Positions 46,200 through 54,608 of a stretch of DNA of 64,000 nt are shown one piece after another. The DNA comes from Streptomyces sparsogenes. Lineage in GTDB: Bacteria > Actinomycetota > Actinomycetes > Streptomycetales > Streptomycetaceae. Position numbers and translations under genes: made by a program. Positions within the stretch are counted from its first letter, which is position 1. Each line of letters begins with the position of its first letter. The stretch covers positions 47,233-111,232 of the forward strand of contig NZ_MAXF01000060.1 of assembly GCF_001704635.1 (NCBI RefSeq), written 5' to 3'. The notes beneath the pieces were generated by a model. The model searched no databases and was not told the origin of the DNA. It was given only the letters and a program-made list of their open reading frames with translations.

Positions 46200-46844
46200 G
46201 TCACGCATCGTTCGCCGCCCCGAGTTGTTTGCGAATGGCCAGGTTTGAACGCCCTGGCCTCTTGGCGCCATGGTCCGCCTACCTCCAGCGGGCCAAAAGA
46301 AGCGAATTTTTGGATATGGACAGGGATCGAGAGGGAGCTGATGTCTCGGCCGACTCTGGAGCGTAGCGACTCGACTGCGGGGCGGAGTCGGTTTGCCTCA
46401 TGTGGGGGGCTGGAAATGGCCAGAGTTGCCGCGCCGTCCGCGCGGCGGCGATCCAGGGGACCGGCGCGGGCGGGCAGATCCGCTCGCCGGGCCGGGTGGG
46501 GCGGCGCCGGGCTATGACGTGGGAGTTCGGAGCCGGTTCACCGGCCGCGGCCAAGTTCGCTTTCGTCAACAGGCACCCCCGGGGTGTGTTGCGAGGCAGA
46601 CGCCGGAACGGGAGACGTCGAGGCCTCGAACTCTAACCGGAACGGTGCCGTCAAGTTGAGGTTTGGAACGCGCCTATCCCCCGCGCGGCGTACCCGCGGC
46701 GCCGGGTCACCGGTCGCCGCGGGACGAGGAGCGGGGCGGAGGGCGGGGAGAGGAGCGGGGCGGGGGGCGGACCGGGAGCGGGCCGGGAGCGGCGCCGCCT
46801 CGGACTGGTTCAGACCGGTTCGAACTGGTCCGGACCGGCTCAAT
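46200..46844. other. 645-base gap upstream of ssgA where ssgR would be expected
   Basis: No protein family is recognisable on either strand and no IclR-type helix-turn-helix is seen. The left part is unremarkable; 46723-46796 is a G-rich polypurine tract with repeats of GGAGCGGGGCGG; 46797-46846 holds five 10-base units in a row. The ssgA promoter must be in the left part. Confidence 0.6.
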
Positions 46845-46846
46845 CT
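46723..46846 (+). repeat. G-rich tract followed by 10-bp tandem units
   Basis: Two blocks: a G-rich polypurine run with repeated GGAGCGGGGCGG units, then GGTTCAGACC, GGTTCGAACT, GGTCCGGACC and GGCTCAATCT, preceded by GCCTCGGACT, five units of 10 bases matching at about half their positions. The first block could form G-quadruplexes on the plus strand. Ends at the stop of the small membrane protein. Confidence 0.5.
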
Positions 46847-47045
46847 AGGACGACGAGCTGAACTTCCGTACGAGGTAGATCAGACCGCCGACGAGCGCCA
46901 CCAACAGCAGGGCCTTGAACACCAGACCGATCACGATGCCGACCACGTGGAGGATCAGGCCGCCGAACACGGCCAGCACCAGGAGCGGCACCGCGACCCA
47001 TATCACCCACCAGGGCAGGCCCTGGAATATGTCCTTCGTCGCCAC
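46845..47045 (-). CDS. Small two-helix membrane protein (DUF5326-like)
   Basis: 66 residues. Two hydrophobic helices cover most of it (PWWVIWVAVPLLVLAVFGGL and a second from VVGIVIGLVFKALLL) between a short polar head ATKDIFQG and a basic tail RKFSSSS. The family is common in Streptomyces and without known function. GTG 47045 is the most probable start. Lies alone between ssgA and a cupin gene. Confidence 0.72.
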   Translation of the reverse strand: MATKDIFQGLPWWVIWVAVPLLVLAVFGGLILHVVGIVIGLVFKALLLVALVGGLIYLVRKFSSSS

Positions 47046-47211
47046 TTCGGTCCCTGCTTTCCTCGCTGAGCCAGTCGGTCCGGCCGGTCGCCGGCTTTGA
47101 CGCCGGCCGGTGTCCCCCGCCTTCGATGCTAGGGCGGCCGCCAAGCGGATACAGGGCTCGTGTCCCCCGTCCTCCCCTGACCGAACCCCTACGGGACGCG
47201 GGCCGGGGGCA

Positions 47212-47529
47212 TCAGCTCTCAGGGGGAGAGAAGACGACCATGACCCGCAGGTCCTCGGTGATGTGGTGGAACTTGTGAGCCGTCCCGGCCGGCACGTACA
47301 CCACGCTGCCGCGCGCCACCTGCGTGGTCTCCATCCCCACCGTGATCGACGCCCGCCCGCTGAGCACCAGATACACCTCGTCCTGGCGATGTGGCTGCTG
47401 CGGGTCGCTCTGGCCCGCGTCCAGCGCGTACAGCCCGACGGACATGTTGCGCTCGCGCAGGAACTGCAGATACGCGCCGTCGTTCGCGGCCCGCTCCGCC
47501 TCCAGCTCATCCAGCCGGAACGCCTTCAT
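47212..47529 (-). CDS. Small single-domain cupin
   Basis: 105 residues forming one beta-barrel. HRQDEVYLVLSGRASITVG and PAGTAHKFHHI provide the His/Glu metal ligands of cupin motifs 1 and 2. Substrate not predictable; members range from isomerases to sensor domains. ATG 47529 has GGAGGGG right before it; a GTG at 47541 overlaps this site. Confidence 0.85.
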   Translation of the reverse strand: MKAFRLDELEAERAANDGAYLQFLRERNMSVGLYALDAGQSDPQQPHRQDEVYLVLSGRASITVGMETTQVARGSVVYVPAGTAHKFHHITEDLRVMVVFSPPES

Positions 47530-47595
47530 TCGCCCCTCCACCCCTCGGTCGCCGGCCCTGCCCAGCGCGGGGCCTGTTCTGCGACGATCTCAACC

Positions 47596-47976
47596 ATGAA
47601 GAATTTTCTCGTCAAGACGATCGCCAACGCGGGTGCCCTCTGGGTGGCCGTCTGGCTGCTGAAGGACATCACGCTGACCGGCGAGAGCGCCGGGCGCAAG
47701 GCGATCACGCTCATCCTCGTGGCGCTCGTGTTCGGCCTGGTGAACGCCGTGGTCAAGCCAGTGGTCAAACTGCTGGCCTTTCCTCTCTTCATTCTCACCC
47801 TCGGGCTGATCACCCTGGTGATCAACGCCCTGATGCTGCTGCTGACCTCCTGGCTGGCCGGCAAACTCGACCTGGCGTTCCATGTCGAGGGCTTCGGCAC
47901 GGCCGTCATAGGCGCGTTGATCATTTCCATCGTGTCCTGGGCCCTGCACGTCGTCCTGCCCGACGACAAGGACTGA
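47596..47976 (+). CDS. Phage-holin-like family membrane protein (DUF/PF04020 type)
   Basis: 126 residues with four helices (first TIANAGALWVAVWLL, then ITLILVALVFGLVNAVV with conserved NAVVKPVVKLL). This family is annotated as phage holin but is a common chromosomal membrane protein; no lysis genes are near. Precedes ptpA by 24 bases and may be cotranscribed. ATG 47596. Confidence 0.8.
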   Translation: MKNFLVKTIANAGALWVAVWLLKDITLTGESAGRKAITLILVALVFGLVNAVVKPVVKLLAFPLFILTLGLITLVINALMLLLTSWLAGKLDLAFHVEGFGTAVIGALIISIVSWALHVVLPDDKD

Positions 47977-48000
47977 CCGCCGTCGAGGATGATGGGACGC

Positions 48001-48558
48001 ATGAGAGCCCCCTCGCCCTACCGCGTCTGTTTCGTCTGCACCGGCAACATATGCCGCTCGCCGATGGCCGAATCCGTCTTCCGCGCCCACGCCGAGGAAG
48101 CCGGTCTTGACGGTCTGGTCGAGGTGGACAGCGCGGGCACCGGCCCCTGGCACGAGGGCGAGGGGGCCGACCGCCGCGCCGCCGCGGTCCTGGCGGACCA
48201 CGGCTATGAGCAGCGTCACATCGCGCGGCAGTTCCAGGTCGAGTGGTTCTCCGCCCTCGACCTGGTGATCGCCCTCGACAGCGGCCATCTGCACGAGCTG
48301 CGCGCCCTCGCGCCGACGCCCGAGGACGCCGCGAAGGTGCGGCTGCTGCGCAGCTACGACCCGGACGCCGACCCGGACACCCTCGGCGGGCTGGACGTGC
48401 CCGATCCGTACTTCGGTGGGACCGAGGAGTTCGAGGCGTGCCTGGAAATGATCGAGGCGGCGAGCGAGGGGCTGCTGGACGCGGTGGGTGCGGCACTCGA
48501 CGCCCGGAAGACCCCGGCGGCTCCCGCCGCTCCCGCCGCTCCGAGGGAGAACGCATGA
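48001..48558 (+). CDS. ptpA: Low-molecular-weight protein-tyrosine phosphatase PtpA
   Basis: 185 residues. The P-loop CTGNICRS (residues about 13-20) and general acid in DVPDPYFGG match the family, which removes phosphate from phosphotyrosine. The S. coelicolor orthologue PtpA affects antibiotic production. The last 20 residues are a Pro/Ala tail formed by codon repeats. ATG 48001; an ATG 12 bases earlier is possible. The stop overlaps the next gene's ATG. Confidence 0.93.
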   Translation: MRAPSPYRVCFVCTGNICRSPMAESVFRAHAEEAGLDGLVEVDSAGTGPWHEGEGADRRAAAVLADHGYEQRHIARQFQVEWFSALDLVIALDSGHLHELRALAPTPEDAAKVRLLRSYDPDADPDTLGGLDVPDPYFGGTEEFEACLEMIEAASEGLLDAVGAALDARKTPAAPAAPAAPRENA

Positions 48559-49820
48559 CCGGCGAGCACGAGCCCCACGACCGTACGACCGGCGACCGCA
48601 CGACCGGCGAGCACCCGACCGGCGACCGTAAGACCGGTGACGGCACGCGGGCGGTCCGGGCCGGGCTGCCCGAGCCCGAGGCGTACGCGCCGGCCCTGCC
48701 GGGCCCCGCCTTCGCCGCCCATTACCACCTGCCGGACGGCGCCGACCTGCTCCAGGGCCCGTACACCTACGGCCGGGACGCCAACCCCACCTGGACCGGG
48801 CTCGAGCGGGCGATCAGCGAGCTGGAGTCGCCGGACGCCGACGCCGAGACGGTGGTCTTCGCCTCCGGCATGGGCGCGATCTCCGCCGTGCTGCTGTCCC
48901 AGCTGGGACAGGGCGACGCGGCCGTGCTGCCGTCCGACGGCTACCAACTCCTGGCCCCGCTGGGCGAGCGGCTGAGGGGGTACGGCATCGAGGTGCGCAC
49001 CGCGCCCACCGGCGGCGACGCCCAACTGTCCCTCCTGGACGGCGCGCCGGCCGCCGACGGCGGCGAGCCCCGGCCGGCCAAGCTGCTGTGGATCGAGTCC
49101 CCGGCCAACCCGGGCCTGGACGTGTGCGACATCCGCCGCCTGGCCGACGCCGCCCACGCGCGGGGCGCGCTGGTCGCCGTGGACAACACCCTGGCCACCC
49201 CGCTCGGCCAGCGCCCCCTGGACCTCGGCGCGGACTTCTCCGTGGCCAGCGGCACCAAGGCGCTCACCGGCCACGGCGACGTCCTGCTCGGCTACGTCAC
49301 CTGCCGTGATCCGCGCCTGGCCGCCTCCGTGCGCGCCTGGCGCAAGATGGCCGGCGGGATCCCCGGCCCGATGGAGGCGTGGCTCGCCCACCGCTCCCTG
49401 GCCACCCTCCAGCTGCGTGTGGACCGCCAGGCCGCGACCGCACTCGCCCTGGCCGAGGCGCTGCGCGACCGCCCCGAGGTCACCGGGCTGCGCCACCCCG
49501 GGCTGCCGACCGACCCCGCGCACCGCCTCGCGGCGGCCCAGATGCGCGGTGGGCGCTTCGGCTGTGTGGTCTCCTTCGTCCTCCCCGACCAGGAGCACGC
49601 CGAGCGCTTCCTGGCCGCGCTGCGCCTGGTCGACGACGCGACCAGCTTCGGCGGCGTACGGTCCACGGCCGAGCGGCGCGGCCGGTGGGGCGGCGACGCC
49701 GTGCCGGACGGCTTCATCCGCTTCTCGGTGGGCGCCGAGGACCCCCAGGACCTGATCGCGGATGTGCTGCGGGCGCTCGACGAGGCGCGCGCCCCGGCGC
49801 GTGGCGCGACGGGCGGCTGA
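48555..49820 (+). CDS. Cys/Met-metabolism PLP enzyme (cystathionine lyase/synthase type)
   Basis: 421 residues. A 35-residue Thr/Gly/Asp tail (TGDRTTGEHPTGDRKTGDG) made of 12-15-base repeats precedes the enzyme. Substrate-binding YTYGRDANPTWTGLERAI, the PLP pocket FASGMGAISAV and the Schiff-base lysine in SVASGTKALTGHGDVLLG mark the family; cystathionine gamma-lyase is most probable but gamma-synthase cannot be excluded. The ATG overlaps the ptpA stop (ATGA). Confidence 0.88.
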   Translation: MTGEHEPHDRTTGDRTTGEHPTGDRKTGDGTRAVRAGLPEPEAYAPALPGPAFAAHYHLPDGADLLQGPYTYGRDANPTWTGLERAISELESPDADAETVVFASGMGAISAVLLSQLGQGDAAVLPSDGYQLLAPLGERLRGYGIEVRTAPTGGDAQLSLLDGAPAADGGEPRPAKLLWIESPANPGLDVCDIRRLADAAHARGALVAVDNTLATPLGQRPLDLGADFSVASGTKALTGHGDVLLGYVTCRDPRLAASVRAWRKMAGGIPGPMEAWLAHRSLATLQLRVDRQAATALALAEALRDRPEVTGLRHPGLPTDPAHRLAAAQMRGGRFGCVVSFVLPDQEHAERFLAALRLVDDATSFGGVRSTAERRGRWGGDAVPDGFIRFSVGAEDPQDLIADVLRALDEARAPARGATGG

Positions 49821-49863
49821 GGCGGCCGAGCACGCGCCCCCACGGGATCAGGCCATGCCGGGC

Positions 49864-49902
49864 GGGCGTCTCAAGCCTCCCCCCTCGTGGCTTGAGACGC
49901 CC
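49864..49902. terminator. Strong terminator hairpin after the PLP-enzyme gene
   Basis: GGGCGTCTCAAGCC (49864-49877) and GGCTTGAGACGCCC (49889-49902) are perfect 14-base arms with an 11-base loop. It lies 43 bases after the stop and separates this transcript from the LysR gene. Confidence 0.9.
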
Positions 49903-50037
49903 CGGTTCTCTCGTGGAGAACCGCTTGAACAAGGCTAGTTGACTCAGCGTCAGTGTCCAATCACAGTAGCGACATGGACCTATCGGCATATTTATAGTTG
50001 GCCTGCGGCAGGGGTGCGTCGAGCGGAGGGGAACCGC

Positions 50038-50934
50038 ATGGATCTGGCCCTCTTACGCACCTTTGTCACGGTTCACCGAGCCGGGTCCTTCACCCGCGCC
50101 GCCGCCCTCCTCGGACTCTCCCAGCCCGCCGTCACCGGCCAGATCCGCACCCTCGAGCGCCAGCTCGGCCGCCCCCTGTTCCTGCGCACCGCGCGCGGGG
50201 TCGTCCCCACCACCGTCGGCGAAGAACTCGCCCACAAGGCCGCGCCCCACCTCGACGCGCTGCTCGAGATCACCGAGGCCGGGCTCGACGACAGCTCGGC
50301 CAACCGCACCCTCCACCTCGCGGGCCCCCCGGAGTTCACCGCGCTGCGCGTCCTGCCCGCCCTCGCCCCGCTGATCAACCAGGGGCTTGCGGTGCGGTGC
50401 TCGTTCGGCGGCCCCGAGGAGCTGTTCGAGGGGCTGGCCGCCGGCCACCACGACCTGGCCGTCGCCACCGCCCGGCCGCGCGGCCGGCTGCTGGCCGCGG
50501 TCCCGCTCTGCGACGAGGAGCACGTGCTGGTCGCCGCCCCGCGCTGGGCCGCCCGGCTCGGCGGCCCCGCGGTGTTACAGGTCAAGGGCGTGGGCGCGCT
50601 GGAGCGGCTGCCGGTCGTCGAGGTCCACGAGACCCTGCCGCTGATCACCCGCTACTGGTCGGCCGTCTTCGACACTCCGCCGATCACCGCCGGCACGGTC
50701 ATCGCGCCCGACCTGCGGGCGGTCCTCACCTGCGTCGCGGAGGGCGTCGGGCTCGGCGTGCTGCCGCGCTATCTGTGCATGGACGCGCTGGACGCGGGCC
50801 GGGTCGTCGCCCTGCTCAACCCGCCGGTGCCCCCGCTGCGCACCTACTTCCTGGTGACCCGGACGGGCGCGCTGGCCCTGCCGCACATCGCGCGGGCGCA
50901 CGAGTGGCTGCTGCGCTCCGCTGTTGACTGGTGA
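50038..50934 (+). CDS. LysR-family transcriptional regulator
   Basis: 298 residues. The N-terminal winged HTH is LLRTFVTVHRAGSFTRAAALL with AVTGQIRTLERQLG; the rest is a periplasmic-binding-like effector domain. GGAGGGG precedes ATG 50038. The 135 bases before it include TTGACT (49939-49944) and an AT-rich stretch suitable for a promoter. No divergent partner; target unknown. Confidence 0.92.
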   Translation: MDLALLRTFVTVHRAGSFTRAAALLGLSQPAVTGQIRTLERQLGRPLFLRTARGVVPTTVGEELAHKAAPHLDALLEITEAGLDDSSANRTLHLAGPPEFTALRVLPALAPLINQGLAVRCSFGGPEELFEGLAAGHHDLAVATARPRGRLLAAVPLCDEEHVLVAAPRWAARLGGPAVLQVKGVGALERLPVVEVHETLPLITRYWSAVFDTPPITAGTVIAPDLRAVLTCVAEGVGLGVLPRYLCMDALDAGRVVALLNPPVPPLRTYFLVTRTGALALPHIARAHEWLLRSAVDW

Positions 50935-50966
50935 GACGGGGTTTCACCGGGCGACACATGCGGCAG

Positions 50967-51461
50967 ATGTCCACCATGACCGAACGACCAGTGGTCAAGC
51001 GCACCGCCCGTGCCATCCTGCTCGACGGTGACACCGAGCCCCGGCTCGTCCTGATCAAGCGGACCAAGCCCGGCGAGGCGCCGTACTGGATCACGCCGGG
51101 CGGTGGCGTGGAGCCCGAGGACGCGACGGTCGTCGACGCGCTGCACCGCGAGGTCGACGAGGAGCTCGGCGCCAAGGTGACGGACGTGGTGCCCGCCTTC
51201 GTCGACACCGTTCCGCATCCCGACGCGAACTCGCCCGGCGTGAAGGTGCAGCACTTCTTCGTGTGCCGCCTCGGGTCCATGGACCTGTCGCGGCGCCATG
51301 GCCCCGAGGTGGATGATCCCTGCGGGGAGTACGAGGTGGTGCGGGTGCCGTTCACCCGGGAGGGGATCGCCTCGGTGGGGGTGGTGCCGCCGTCGCTGCG
51401 CGCGTATCTCGACGCGAATGTCGAGGGCGTGCTGGCGCTGCTCGCCGACGACCTCGGCTGA
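50967..51461 (+). CDS. Nudix hydrolase
   Basis: 164 residues. The core of the Nudix box is REVDEELGA, but its first conserved Glu is replaced by Ala (GGVEPEDATVVDAL precedes it); the REUXEE part that binds the metal is intact. An activity of nucleoside-diphosphate type is likely, substrate unknown. ATG 50967 is uncertain: 50958 and 50976 are in frame and none has a clear ribosome site. A short gap of 32 bases follows the LysR stop. Confidence 0.85.
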   Translation: MSTMTERPVVKRTARAILLDGDTEPRLVLIKRTKPGEAPYWITPGGGVEPEDATVVDALHREVDEELGAKVTDVVPAFVDTVPHPDANSPGVKVQHFFVCRLGSMDLSRRHGPEVDDPCGEYEVVRVPFTREGIASVGVVPPSLRAYLDANVEGVLALLADDLG

Positions 51462-51556
51462 TCCCGCCGCCGGCCACCACTGGCGCCCGTCGCCGCCCGC
51501 TGCTGGGCCAGAAGCCGGCCGCCACCGGCCCCGGGCCCGCCCGCTACCGGAGTCCG

Positions 51557-52594
51557 CTACCGGAACCAGCCGCTGAACGGCTGCCCGGCTCCCTCCGGCG
51601 CCCGCTCCCGCGCCCTGGCCAGCACGCGCTCGGCCTCCCGCTGCCACTCCTCGGGGCGCGGGGGCACCGGGCCCCGGGCCGGTGCGTCGTCCTGCTCCTG
51701 CTCCCGGACGGTCACCGGGGCGCGCCGGCCCTCGCGCACATCGGCGGCCGCGCCGAAGAAGTCGCCGCCCTTGCGCTTGACGTCGTCCGTGCCCCAGTCG
51801 CGGTCCCGGTCGGCGGGGGCGCCGTTCACGCTGCCGTTCCCGTCGCCGTCCCCCACCCCGCTCCCGGTTCCCGCGTCGGTCCTCGTGCCCGCGTCGGCCC
51901 TGGTCCCCGCGTCGGTGCCGGTGCCGGGGGCGCCCGCCGGGGCGGCGTGCCGCCGCTGGTTGGGCACCTTCTGCAGGTGCGGGATGTGCTTGGCGCAGTG
52001 GATGTACGCCTCCTCGACCGTCACCTCCACCCACACCACGGCCCGCCGCCCCGGCACCGGATCCACCGGCAGGTCGGGGTGCGCGGCGCGCATCTCGGCG
52101 TCCGCCACCACTCGCGCCCGGCCGTTGATGTGCAGGCCGATCCGGTCGCGCATGAAGTCGATCAGGAGAATCCCGAGGTGGGGGTTCTCCTCGATGTTCC
52201 CGAGGCTGGCCAGGACGCCGTTGCCCCGGTATTCGGGGTAGGCCAGGGTCTTGTCGTCGAACACCCGCAGGAATCCGGGGGGCCCGGCCCGGAAGGTGCT
52301 GTCGCACTCGCCGTGCCGGTCGGAGGTCGCCAGGAAGAACATCTCCTGCCGGCCCACGAACTCCCGCATCCGGTCGTTGAGCCGGTCCAGCACCTGCTCG
52401 TCGTAGAAGCGCTCGGCGCGGTGGACCGTGCCCAGGCGCCGCTGCAGCGCGTGCTCGCCGTCGCTGCCCGGACGCCTCATGGCGTCCAGCTCGTCCATCG
52501 GGGCGCCGGCCGGCGCGGTCAGTGCCGTCGCCGCCCTCACCGTCGTCGCCCGCTCCGCCGTCGCCCGCTCGTGCTCGACGTCGTCCACGCTCAC
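51557..52594 (-). CDS. Pyridoxamine 5'-phosphate oxidase-like flavin-binding protein
   Basis: 345 residues. A split-barrel FMN domain lies in the middle (FFLATSDRHGECDSTFRAGPPG, RVFDDKTLAYPEYRGNG and IGLHINGRARVV). The tail (about residues 220-345) is low-complexity with AGTRADAGTRTDAGTG repeats, then charged. Family members bind FMN or F420 and reduce small molecules; no substrate can be given. GTG 52594. Lies between the Nudix gene and the globin reductase. Confidence 0.85.
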   Translation of the reverse strand: MSVDDVEHERATAERATTVRAATALTAPAGAPMDELDAMRRPGSDGEHALQRRLGTVHRAERFYDEQVLDRLNDRMREFVGRQEMFFLATSDRHGECDSTFRAGPPGFLRVFDDKTLAYPEYRGNGVLASLGNIEENPHLGILLIDFMRDRIGLHINGRARVVADAEMRAAHPDLPVDPVPGRRAVVWVEVTVEEAYIHCAKHIPHLQKVPNQRRHAAPAGAPGTGTDAGTRADAGTRTDAGTGSGVGDGDGNGSVNGAPADRDRDWGTDDVKRKGGDFFGAAADVREGRRAPVTVREQEQDDAPARGPVPPRPEEWQREAERVLARARERAPEGAGQPFSGWFR

Positions 52595-52724
52595 TCGTCC
52601 CTCATCCCGCGATCGCCCGAGTCAGTGAAGTACTGCTCTCCCGGCCCCCCAGTTCCCCTTCTCCTCAGCTCTGCGTCCCGGCCCCCCGCCGTGTCGCAGT
52701 CCGTTCCGCCCGCTCGTCGCCGCG

Positions 52725-54275
52725 TCAGTCCCCGGCCGTGACCAGCTCCTCGATGGCGTCGTGACGTATGCGGTGGGACGGGATCCCGATGCCTCTGAGG
52801 GTGTCCACGCTGCTGCGGATCATCCCGGGCGGCCCGGACAGGTAGGCGTCGTACGAGTTCCACGGGCCGTACTGGCGGACGGCGTCCGGAAGCCGGCCGC
52901 TGAGCCCGTTCGTCGGGCCGTCGGAGACGACCGGGCGGACCGAGAGCCAGTGGTGGGTCTGGGCCAGCCGCAGCATGGTGTCGATGTCGTAGAGGTCGTG
53001 GTCGCTGCGGGCGCCGTAGAAGACCTCGACCGGCCGGTTGCGGCCGTGCTCGGCGACGTCCTCGACGAGGGCCTTGATCGGCGCGATGCCGGTGCCGCCG
53101 CCCAGGCAGAGCAGGCCGTTGTCGGTGGAGTGGTCGACCGTCATCTTGCCGGCCGGCGGGCCGAGGCGGATCACGTCACCGGGCCGGGCGCGGTGCACCA
53201 GCGCCGAGGACACCCAGCCGGCCGGCACCGCCTTGACGTGGAAGGACAGCAGCCCGTCCGCGCGGGGCGCCGAGGCGAAGGAGTAGTGCCGCCACACCCG
53301 TGGCCACCAGGGCGTCTCCAGGGAGGTGTACTGGCCCGCGCGGAAGGGGTACGGCTGGTCGGGGCGCACGGTGACCACGGCGATGTCCGGGGTGCGCAGC
53401 TCATGGCCGACGACCTCGGCCTGCCACCACGCGGGCGCCCGCAGCTCGTCCTCGGCGGCGGCGTCGATCATGATCTGCGAGATGGTGGTGTACGCGCGGA
53501 CCCAGGCGCCCTCGGTCTCATCGCTCCAGGTTCCGGTGGCGTAGCGGGTGAGGGCGCCGATCAGGCACTCGCCGACGGCCGGGTAGTGCTCCGGCCGGGT
53601 GCCGTACTTGCGGTGGCCGCGGCCGAGCCCGGAGAGGTACTCGGTGAGGATGTCGAGGTCGTCCACCAGCTTGGCGGCGGTCAGCAGGGCGCGGAAGAGC
53701 CGGTCGCGCTGGGAGTCCATGGCGGCGGGGAACAGCGGCCGCAGATAGGGGTGCTGGACGAAGAGCAGCGCGTAGAAGTACGAGGTGACCTTGTCCGCGA
53801 TGGGCTCGATCTCGGCCATCGTGCGGCGGATGAGGACCGCGTCGAGGGAGGCGGTCCGGTCGTCGGAGAACAGGCCCGCCGACCCGTCGGAGAACAGGCC
53901 GGCCGGCCGTACGTCCTGCGCGCCGGGCGTCTCGGTCGGGCGCTGGTGCTCCTCGCCCTCCCGCGCGGGCGGATTCCCGGCGGGCGGATTCCCGGCGGGG
54001 GGCGCCCCGGCTCCGGGGGAGGGCGGTTCGGACTGCCCGGCCCGCGCCGGGGCCGGTGCCGGGGCCGGGAGACGGCGCTCGGCGCCCGTGCCGACCGGCC
54101 GTATCGGGTTCACCGGGCGGCTGGGCGCGCTCCGGTCGGCTTCCTGGTCCGGGCCCTGGGGCGCGTCCTCGTCCCGCTTCCTGCTCGGGGTGAACCAGCC
54201 CCAGTCGCCACTGCTTCCGCCGGTGCCGCCAGTGCCGTCGTTGCCGGCCGACGACGTGGTGGTCGGAGCGTCCAT
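52725..54275 (-). CDS. Globin domain fused to FAD/NAD reductase, with disordered N-terminus
   Basis: 516 residues. Residues 1-120 are Pro/Gly/Ala-rich and disordered, with PPAGNPPAGNPPAR and SDGSAGLFSDD repeats. A globin domain follows (about 140-280), with Tyr in VTSYFYALLF near B10 and proximal His221 (GRGHRKYG). The reductase has FAD motif RHYSFASAP (329-337) and NAD loop LGGGTGIAP. It resembles flavohaemoglobin that converts NO to nitrate with NAD(P)H. The N-terminal tail is unlike classical Hmp. Confidence 0.88.
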   Translation of the reverse strand: MDAPTTTSSAGNDGTGGTGGSSGDWGWFTPSRKRDEDAPQGPDQEADRSAPSRPVNPIRPVGTGAERRLPAPAPAPARAGQSEPPSPGAGAPPAGNPPAGNPPAREGEEHQRPTETPGAQDVRPAGLFSDGSAGLFSDDRTASLDAVLIRRTMAEIEPIADKVTSYFYALLFVQHPYLRPLFPAAMDSQRDRLFRALLTAAKLVDDLDILTEYLSGLGRGHRKYGTRPEHYPAVGECLIGALTRYATGTWSDETEGAWVRAYTTISQIMIDAAAEDELRAPAWWQAEVVGHELRTPDIAVVTVRPDQPYPFRAGQYTSLETPWWPRVWRHYSFASAPRADGLLSFHVKAVPAGWVSSALVHRARPGDVIRLGPPAGKMTVDHSTDNGLLCLGGGTGIAPIKALVEDVAEHGRNRPVEVFYGARSDHDLYDIDTMLRLAQTHHWLSVRPVVSDGPTNGLSGRLPDAVRQYGPWNSYDAYLSGPPGMIRSSVDTLRGIGIPSHRIRHDAIEELVTAGD

Positions 54276-54608
54276 GGTTGCCTCGCCTCGAACGTCTTTC
54301 TGTCGGTCTTCGCACTTCCGAAGCCGGAATGTGCCCGCAATTCCCCGCTCTGTGCCCCTGGTTCATGTGAGATTGGTCCGGATGGCCCGCCCCGTACTTC
54401 TCACGGGCAGCATGCCATGCTCGTTCGCCGCGCAGCACACATAGCCGGAACTCCAGGTAACGGCACCCGTGTTCCGTTAGGCTGGATTGCCCCGATGTAA
54501 GCCCCGCGGCAGGCGCCCGCGCCGGACCCGGGACCCGACCCTACCCGGCCCCGATGAATTCACAAGCCCCAAGTCCAGCGACTCCGTTACACCCAGGAAC
54601 CAGCGTAA
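54276..54608. other. 333-base gap between globin reductase and HAD phosphatase
   Basis: No gene is supported. The part next to the globin reductase (54276-54380) must contain its promoter; the rest is unremarkable. Confidence 0.45.

Noticed and set aside
46807..46846. tRNA-like GGTTCGAA sequence upstream of ssgA
   Set aside because: No acceptor, D or anticodon arms can be built around it; it is one unit of the 10-base repeats.
47596..47976. Prophage holin
   Set aside because: The protein belongs to a family named after holin but common in chromosomes; no other phage gene except the BRO-N protein 5 kb away.
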